Shown: piece by piece, positions 57,661-64,000 of the stretch
Position numbering within the stretch: position 1 is the first letter of the stretch
Layout of the letters: each line of letters opens with the position of its first letter
Origin: Zantedeschia hybrid cultivar
Taxonomy: Eukaryota; Streptophyta; Magnoliopsida; Alismatales; Araceae
Reading direction: 5' to 3'
Assembly (NCBI GenBank): GCA_030544215.1
Contig: JARZZO010000016.1
Span: 58,321,501-58,385,500, forward strand
DNA length: 64,000 bases
The notes under the pieces: generated by a model
What the model saw: the letters and a program-made list of their open reading frames with translations, nothing else
Database searches by the model: none
What the model was told of the DNA's origin: nothing
Made by a program: the position numbers and the translations under genes

Positions 57661-58703
57661 TTCATGATTGCATAACTCCTACCTGTGCAGGCATCCCTTG
57701 GTCTCTGTGATGTTTCCTGTATGACAGTTCATAATAACTTATTTGTATATGGACTATAATTCCATGTTATTTTCTTACTTCTATATGAACTCTTCTGATC
57801 TGTGTGTAGGCTTTTTTTAGGGAATACTTGCTGAAGAGTAAAAGTAGGCGATCAGACTAGTCAAGTCAAGGTCGCCAAATCTAATCTTCTCTCTTAGTTT
57901 CGATCAACATTTTGACAGGTAATCTACAGAACTGCTTGAAGTAGGCAACCCCACTAGAAAGGGCACCATGCTCTAACTACTACATGCAATTGTCATTAGC
58001 TAACTCTGATCACTAGGATGTGATCAGCCAGCACAGTTATAGTGGCCCATAAAATATCATTAAACAGCATCTTGCAGAGCATCAGCTGTACACTCATATG
58101 CATGGAGATCATCAAGCCAAAGCAGGAAAGAAAGATACAGAATGGCACAACATGTGACATAAGATTGCAAAGAGTGGAACACAAAACAAACTTACTGGGT
58201 TCACATTCCTTCCTTCTCAAGTTGTAGTACAACAGTCATCTGATGGATCGATCGGACAGCATGCAGCCACTGCGATAAATATTTCTCCCAGCTCCCCTGT
58301 GAGGAAGGCTCGCAGATGAGTGTTCTTTGGCTCAGGATTGTGCAGCCTCGCCTGACTTGGTCGAGCTAAATAATTGCAGCTGGAGAGGCGTTGTAGGATC
58401 GTGGTTCTTCCATAATTGGTATTGGGGACCAGCTTAGGAGGGCCCAGCATCAGCCAATGGGTCTCGTTCGCTTAGATATTTTATCCATCAGAACTGTGGA
58501 AACGAATTGACACATGACTAGGCCCCAGGGCACGTGGCACGTAGTTGCTTGGCATATTGTGTTAATGTGGGATCACATTATTGAGATATAAGAGTCGATT
58601 TAGTATACTGACTTTGAATTCTGATCGGTAGAATACATGATCATTTCAAAGATTTTCCATCTTCAGAGCATCAACCAATCAGAGCCAGTATAGGGTTAGG
58701 ATT
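57661..58703. other. intergenic sequence, no recognised gene
   Basis: A small GC-richer part (58240-58460) has short frames with no known relatives. A fragment GGAATACTTGCTGAAGAG near 57819 resembles the end of the foldback MITE family. Confidence 0.4.
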
Positions 58704-58842
58704 CGCGTGTCCCACATCTTTATATAGCCAGATTTCTGATCGAACAACTTAAAAAAGTTAAAAATTATTTTTATTTTTATTTTTTAATTTTTTTTTAGTC
58801 ATCTAATCACAGATTAATCTGTATAGGCACGTGGGACACAAC
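58704..58842. mobile_element. foldback MITE fragment, copy 4
   Basis: GCGTGTCCCACATCTTTATA on the left pairs with TGTATAGGCACGTGGGACAC on the right around an A/T-rich centre. The inner TTTCTGATCGAACAACTTAA parallels copies 1 and 2, so it is a short relative. Confidence 0.5.
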
Positions 58843-60346
58843 AAAAAAGTAGTTCGATTTTTTTAATACTCAATGCAATGTCCTACATTTCAGCTGCAAG
58901 AGCACTGCCGCATGTGTACCTCTTCATATAAATTAATCCTTTCTTCCGGCTACTTATCGTTTAATAGTTAAAAATAAAAAGTAGACCCGAGAACTAACCC
59001 ATTTACCCGATCATGTTACCGAGTCTACAATGGGTACGCATCTACTTGATTCAAGTATGGGTCTACCCGGACCCACACCTTTGACAGCCCCATGCACCCC
59101 CATGGACAGAATTATGGGCGATGGCTCCTCAGCGATAAAATGTAGAGTCAGGCCCAGTTTAAGGGGGTTAACCCAGTTTAGTCCAGCAAGACAAAATATT
59201 CTATGATAAGTATGTATTAACTTAGAAGGTTAACTTGAGATCTTTAATGAAATAATGTCTAGAGTGAGCATGTAGATGCAGATTACTATAAATGTTTTGA
59301 ACATGCGCTTTGGAAAGTGAGACATTTATCTTGGGAGGAGGGCAAAAGAGTAAAGGTTACCTTGAATCAGCCATAGGTCAAGGGTGCTTGGAATACAAAA
59401 TCCAGAGTTGATCTGTTTAACTTTGTATATTTTGAATTGGTTGTCTAATTGAATTATTTTTTGAGTTAATTAGACTAAAATGGGTAAACATGGGGCTTAC
59501 CTCCCAATCGAATAGGGGCTTAGAGTCACATGCCCAAGGTGGTTAATCTAAACTTCCGCACAAAAAATACATAATTTACCTAATTATATTTGAAGGGTGG
59601 TTAGGGGTTGAGATTAGGCCAAGAGGCCTCTGGTCCGGGCCCAAGTTTTCAAATTGGGTGGACATGAATTTTCGAGTAATATTTGCCGCAATGCTCCAGA
59701 GACATGGCAGCTGCAACTGTAGACCGTTCATATGATCATACAATACACAAACAGTAAGTTCCGCTACACTTCTTGAAAAACAGTACAACGACCGTGTGCC
59801 ATCAGATCTAACGATCTAATGGTAGCTACAGTTACAATGCCTTAAAACATTGCACTAAGTGTCTTACTTTTCTGTCCCATAGGTCAAGATGTTCGGCCAT
59901 AACTTCGACCTTGAGAAAGGCCTCGCTCGGAGATTTAGATTCAGATGGTTACATGTTTAGTGTTAAAATATAATATTAAATATGTTTTTTAAAAAATAAC
60001 TTTCATGCTAATATATAATTATATTCTAAAAAAGTATGAAATTATGTGTTGTGACATCAAAACCATTGGTATTTAACCTAAATCGTGCCAACCCTGGCTA
60101 AATTCAGGTCTTGCTATTTAGAAAAGAGAAATACCTGCTGAGGGGTGGATTGCAATAATTTCCAAGTTGTTGTCCGACCCATTTTCATCGGACAACAACA
60201 CAAAGAATGTACCATACCCAATTAGGTGTCCACACTATCTAATCTTTGATCGGACAATCTAAAAAATAATATAAGAAAAAAGAGATCACTCTCTCAACAA
60301 TCCTACACCTTAGATCTTGCAGAGCACAATCCTGAGACATGCATCT
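58843..60346. other. intergenic with MITE debris
   Basis: The complement of about 59055-59090 reads GGGGCTGTCAAAGGTGTGGG and GTCCGGGTAGACCC, the end of a hAT-type MITE. A perfect stem GTTGTTGTCCGA / TCGGACAACAAC lies at 60166-60199. A TAATATTTGCCGCAATGC run near 59677 is another eroded foldback end. No genes. Confidence 0.4.
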
Positions 60347-60693
60347 TGTTGGAGCAACTATGTAATGGTCCTATATGGAATAATTTCAGTTGTGGCCAAT
60401 GCTTATGATCTTGGGCACTTCAAACTCAACACTCGGGTTTTGTGGTTTGTAAGATGATATCATAGTAGAGCATGAGCCTGGCCCAACTTTATCTTCCAAA
60501 TTTATCAACTAATTTGTGCCACCTCCTCTCATCTAATTTTCACGGTCCATCTTAGCCATGAGGAGGAGTGTTGGAGCGACTGTGTAATAGTCCTACATCG
60601 AATAAGTTTTGTTGTGATTAGTGCTTATGATCTTGGACCCTTCAAACTCAACACCTAAATTTTGTGGTTTGTAAGACATCTGCGCATGATCTC
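60347..60693. repeat. direct repeat pair of about 115 bp, TRIM-like
   Basis: TGTTGGAGCAACTATGTAAT (60347) and TGTTGGAGCGACTGTGTAAT (60569) open two copies that both run on to GCTTATGATCTTGG, CTTCAAACTCAACAC and TTTTGTGGTTTGTAAGA. The copies start 222 bp apart. The TGTTGGA start and direct orientation suggest a miniature LTR element or a tandem duplication. Confidence 0.6.
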
Positions 60694-62223
60694 AATGTCC
60701 CCCCAGCTGCCGTCCTTTCTCAAGAGAAAAGCTGGGGAGGCATTGCAGTCAATGCTCCACCCCTCAGTGCAGCAAGTCTTTCTTTCGAAAATAAGTTAAG
60801 CCCAACACTGCTGGGCACCACAATTAACTGGGCCATGCAAACTTGGGCCTTTGGGACAAGTGCTAGGGCTCGTTCCTAGCCAAGGTCACCTGGACTAATT
60901 TTTTCACAAATAATACTTACTACCGTGTTTATTTGATATTACAATACAACTGCTCTCTGATCAAGTAGAGTGGACAGTGCATGCCTTTAAAGCATGCTAC
61001 ACCTTTTGTAGGATAGCATAGCAACTGCAAGCATCATCTAATATAATGTCCAAGAGATATTGCAGCAAGCATTTCTCTTTTTTAAGTAGAGATTAATCTT
61101 TTGAGGGTGTCAAGTGGGATGATGGATTAGTGCTAATAAGCTTATACCTCGGGAACACCAGATGACCTCCTACCTCACATTGAAGTTTCCCATAGGCCAA
61201 TGCTTCCTTGCATTATAATTTATATGTCTGCCATAGGGGATTGCTTAAATTGCTATGTTGGAAGTATCACAGATTTGGAGTGAAAAAAGGAAAAATCTGC
61301 TACATTAAATAAGAGTTAGGATTATATTCTTTCCTTATGGAAAGGACTAGTATTTGATCATCTGAGCAACCCTTTCGATATAAGATTCATGTGCACACAT
61401 TGTCAAAATTTTAAACTAAGGTAGAGATAGAAACAAAAGCAAGTGTTTTTATTCCTGGTTTTTGAAGAAAAAAACATGCAACGGTAGTAAACAAAAACAG
61501 ATATGAAAATTGGTGCAATGTTACTATGATTGTTACGTTACTATATTTCTACATTGTTACATTAACAGATTGGCAGTCCATTATGCGTAGTTAATAAGAT
61601 AAGGTAGAAAAATAATGTCAGACCAAAAGTGGAGGCTGGACGGTTAGGAAAAAAGCCGATAGAAGGCAAAAGTAGTGTCGGGCATGCACAAGAAGATGTA
61701 TTTAATTTTTTATTTTGTTTTTAAGAATCATTTAATCTTGAAGGTGAAACAGTGCACCCAAGCAACTGGCTGCACCTAAGACTGCACATTAAGGTAGACT
61801 ATTTCCCGATGTGGAGCTAAAGCATGGGGCGAGTAATTGGACATACAGTGAGGTGTTGTTGCATGTCCCACATGAGAGCGATGAGATCCCCTCAGTGTAC
61901 TTATTTATTAGAGTCAGTAAGTGCAGAGAGAAAGGAAACCAATATGTCCAAAATAGTCTCTTATATGGAACTAAAAAAGTTTCACATGAGAGACTTTTTA
62001 CGATAAATATGTTTTATCTATACTTATTGACTTTCATCAATAAATATATTGAAGAGATCTGAACTCCACATGAGAAGAGCGCCTCCATGCCCTAATTTAG
62101 TCAAATAGGGAATGCAGCCATGCAGGGAAATCTTCTTTAAGAGCTCGGAGCTCCCACTTGGGTGGAGGTGCACCCAAGCCCCCTAGTAAAAGTTAGGGGG
62201 TTGCACAAAGGGGCTTCAACATT
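60694..62223. other. intergenic sequence, no recognised gene
   Basis: Short open frames only. I see no conserved domain, RNA gene or complete repeat. Confidence 0.4.
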
Positions 62224-62233
62224 ATGTACAAGT

Positions 62234-62627
62234 AGGGGTGTCAATCGGGCAGACTAACCTGTGGCCAGTTCATATTTAAGGAAATTGAGTTGGCCCAAGT
62301 TATATAAATTGGGTTGGTTAAATTTGAGTTGACATTAATTAAATATGAGCTGGGTTGAGCTGAAAACGGACTAGTTTAACTTAATCTATTGACTTTTACA
62401 ATAATTCATACAACAAAAGGTAAAACACTTCTAACAAATCATTAATAAACAGGACTAGTCCAATCCAATCCAACCTAGCCCAACCCACTCACTATTAAAT
62501 TGTGGCTGAATTTGGGCTAAACTTGGGTTGAATTTGAGCTGCGTTAAAATTAGGCTGAGCTATTTTGAATTTGGATTAAATCCAAATTATCACATAACCT
62601 AATCCAGCCCGCCCAATTTACATCTCT
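62234..62627. mobile_element. hAT-like MITE, 394 bp
   Basis: The left end AGGGGTGTCAATCGGGC and the complement of the right end AGAGATGTAAATTGGGC match at 13 of 17 positions. The flanks ATGTACAAGT (62224-62233) and ATGTATAAGT (62628-62637) are a direct repeat with one mismatch, a likely target duplication of 8-10 bp. The interior is rich in GGGTTGG/CCAACCC words and non-coding. Confidence 0.65.
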
Positions 62628-62996
62628 ATGTATAAGTATCTTTAAGAAAATTATAATTCATAAATTTATAATTTAATGATAATAATATTTATAATTTAAT
62701 ATCTTTTGATTTTATATTTATATATATCACCTGCCATTTATTGTTATAGATGTAGAAAAGGACAATATGGGTAAATGATCCTACTAAGACTCTAACTTGG
62801 ATCACTAGATGTCTTGCCTTGAGCCTCAGTCAATTGTGCCAAACTCTCTATTTGCAAAAGAAAAAAGTAAGATTTTCTATGACATCTTTCTAATCAAATA
62901 GATGTAACAATACTATCCTTTTCTTTGCCTTGTATGCTACACGTCTACTTGGGGATCTCTGACTATTCGGCCTCAATTTTGTCCATTTGATAATAT

Positions 62997-63100
62997 ATGG
63001 TGCTCCGGTTTCAACAACACTGAAAGCTCTAGTACTTAAAAGTCTACATGGTGCCCCGGTTTCAACAACAGTGAAAGCTCTAGTACTTAAAGTCTAAGAT
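62997..63100. repeat. 52 bp tandem duplication
   Basis: GGTGCTCCGGTTTCAACAAC at about 62999 and GGTGCCCCGGTTTCAACAAC at about 63051 open two adjacent copies that both contain TGAAAGCTCTAGTACTTAAA. They differ at a few bases. Confidence 0.8.
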
Positions 63101-64000
63101 CTGTTGAACTTTGTGACCCTCGGAATATTTAAGACTCTCTCTTTCTCTACACAACATAATTAAGAAATTTGTTCCGATGTCATCACATGACAGGGGAAAA
63201 GAAAAAAGAATCTCTCACCAGGGAATCCAACCTTGAATGGGTTTCTCAAAAGAGTTTGTAAGAAGTTGATCTTAAATGGTCTTCTCAACCAAGAAAGCTA
63301 AAGGGCTTTCTCAAAAGATATGTCAGCATATATGCAAGTGCAAGTGCTTAACAGGTTTTGTCTTGTGCCCACCATCCTTGATCTCATGTCCACTTTCACT
63401 CCATTTGAACCATGAACAGCAACACATGTACACTCTTACCTTTTTTTTGTAGTTTCTTGTTGTACTGCATTTGAACACTTAACAACCTGTTTTATGCTAA
63501 GCCCTTGAGGCTACAAGGCCATTCTCATTAGGACTTCCACTCTGTGCCCGTCTGCCACTAATCTTACAGTGGACGTAGAAACTTTGTCCAGTAGGATCAT
63601 TCAGATCATTATTAAAGTTATCGGTATTTTATTTTTGTTATATTAAAATATTAAAATAAAAAATATAAATAAATATATTTTAGTCATTATAAAAATAATA
63701 TACTTCAATAAAAATGATACACTTCATTACGAGGAATTTTTTCTTCCAGATGTACTTAACGAATTTTTTATTAAATCATAAATATAAATCATAATAATAT
63801 GTAAAAAATTCAATGGAACTGGACTCCAAGTGAGATTGGAGTCCTGTGGGTCATCCAAAAAATCGAGCGAAGTCACCTTATACGTAATTTGGAGTTTGCC
63901 TTATTATAAGACCCTTATAATAGAATTTTAAAATTTCAGTAGGGTCCTAGGATCTCACTGAATACAAGTTAAATCTGCCACTGCTTACAGTAGCAACACC
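63101..64000. other. intergenic sequence to the window end
   Basis: AT-rich, including a T/A-only stretch near 63617-63680. Nothing recognised. Confidence 0.4.

Overview
This window reads as nuclear DNA of a flowering plant. It holds two split genes with GT-AG introns that encode plant-type proteins: a ubiquilin/DSK2 gene whose 5' end lies outside the window, and a complete peroxisomal catalase gene. Almost everything else is transposable-element sequence: LTR retrotransposons, a SINE, hAT remnants, foldback MITEs and a PIF-like element. An Au-type SINE and Tat-lineage Gypsy elements fit an angiosperm; a monocot is my impression from protein similarity, but I cannot name the species.

Layout. 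About 1-5155 is upstream or intronic sequence with small repeats: hairpins at 67-158, a MITE at 1086-1366, an Au SINE at 2493-2638 and a MULE-like MITE near 3637-4258. 5156-10519 carries the last seven exons of the ubiquilin gene. 11230-20480 is a graveyard: a decayed Ty3/Gypsy pol, a decayed hAT transposase, a decayed Copia gag-protease with a distant LTR, a 1.35 kb AT-rich block full of degenerate AATCGATT motifs, and a frameshifted subtilase fragment. 20559-34263 is a PIF/Harbinger-like element that carries a monoacylglycerol-lipase gene fragment and was split by a 12.4 kb LTR retrotransposon (element A, 21017-33398). 34.3-40.3 kb is non-coding with foldback MITEs. 40352-50118 is a second, related LTR retrotransposon (element B). 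51.2-57.7 kb is the catalase gene. 57.7-64 kb is intergenic with MITE fragments.

The most interesting part is the element A / element B pair. Both have 1144-1145 bp LTRs of one family, a tRNA-Arg type primer site, perfect 5 bp target duplications (GTTGG and CTAAT) and a nearly identical 3' half. A has an intact 1834-residue gag-pol of Tat type, with a second (archaeal-type) RNase H. B has no pol at all, only a 228-residue gag remnant without the capsid region. Both carry an antisense gene between the pol end and the 3' LTR. I infer that it is a three-exon spliced gene: this reading restores one frame in both elements and places a 1 bp length difference inside an intron. In B the antisense gene is open (804 residues); in A it has a nonsense codon. 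Between the converging sense and antisense genes lies a 71/73 bp tandem array, 8 periods in A and 32 in B. The pair looks like a young autonomous/non-autonomous partnership with a satellite-like array expanding inside it. The parts belong to known plant element types; the splicing model, the reciprocal coding capacity and the chimeric make-up of B are the points worth testing.
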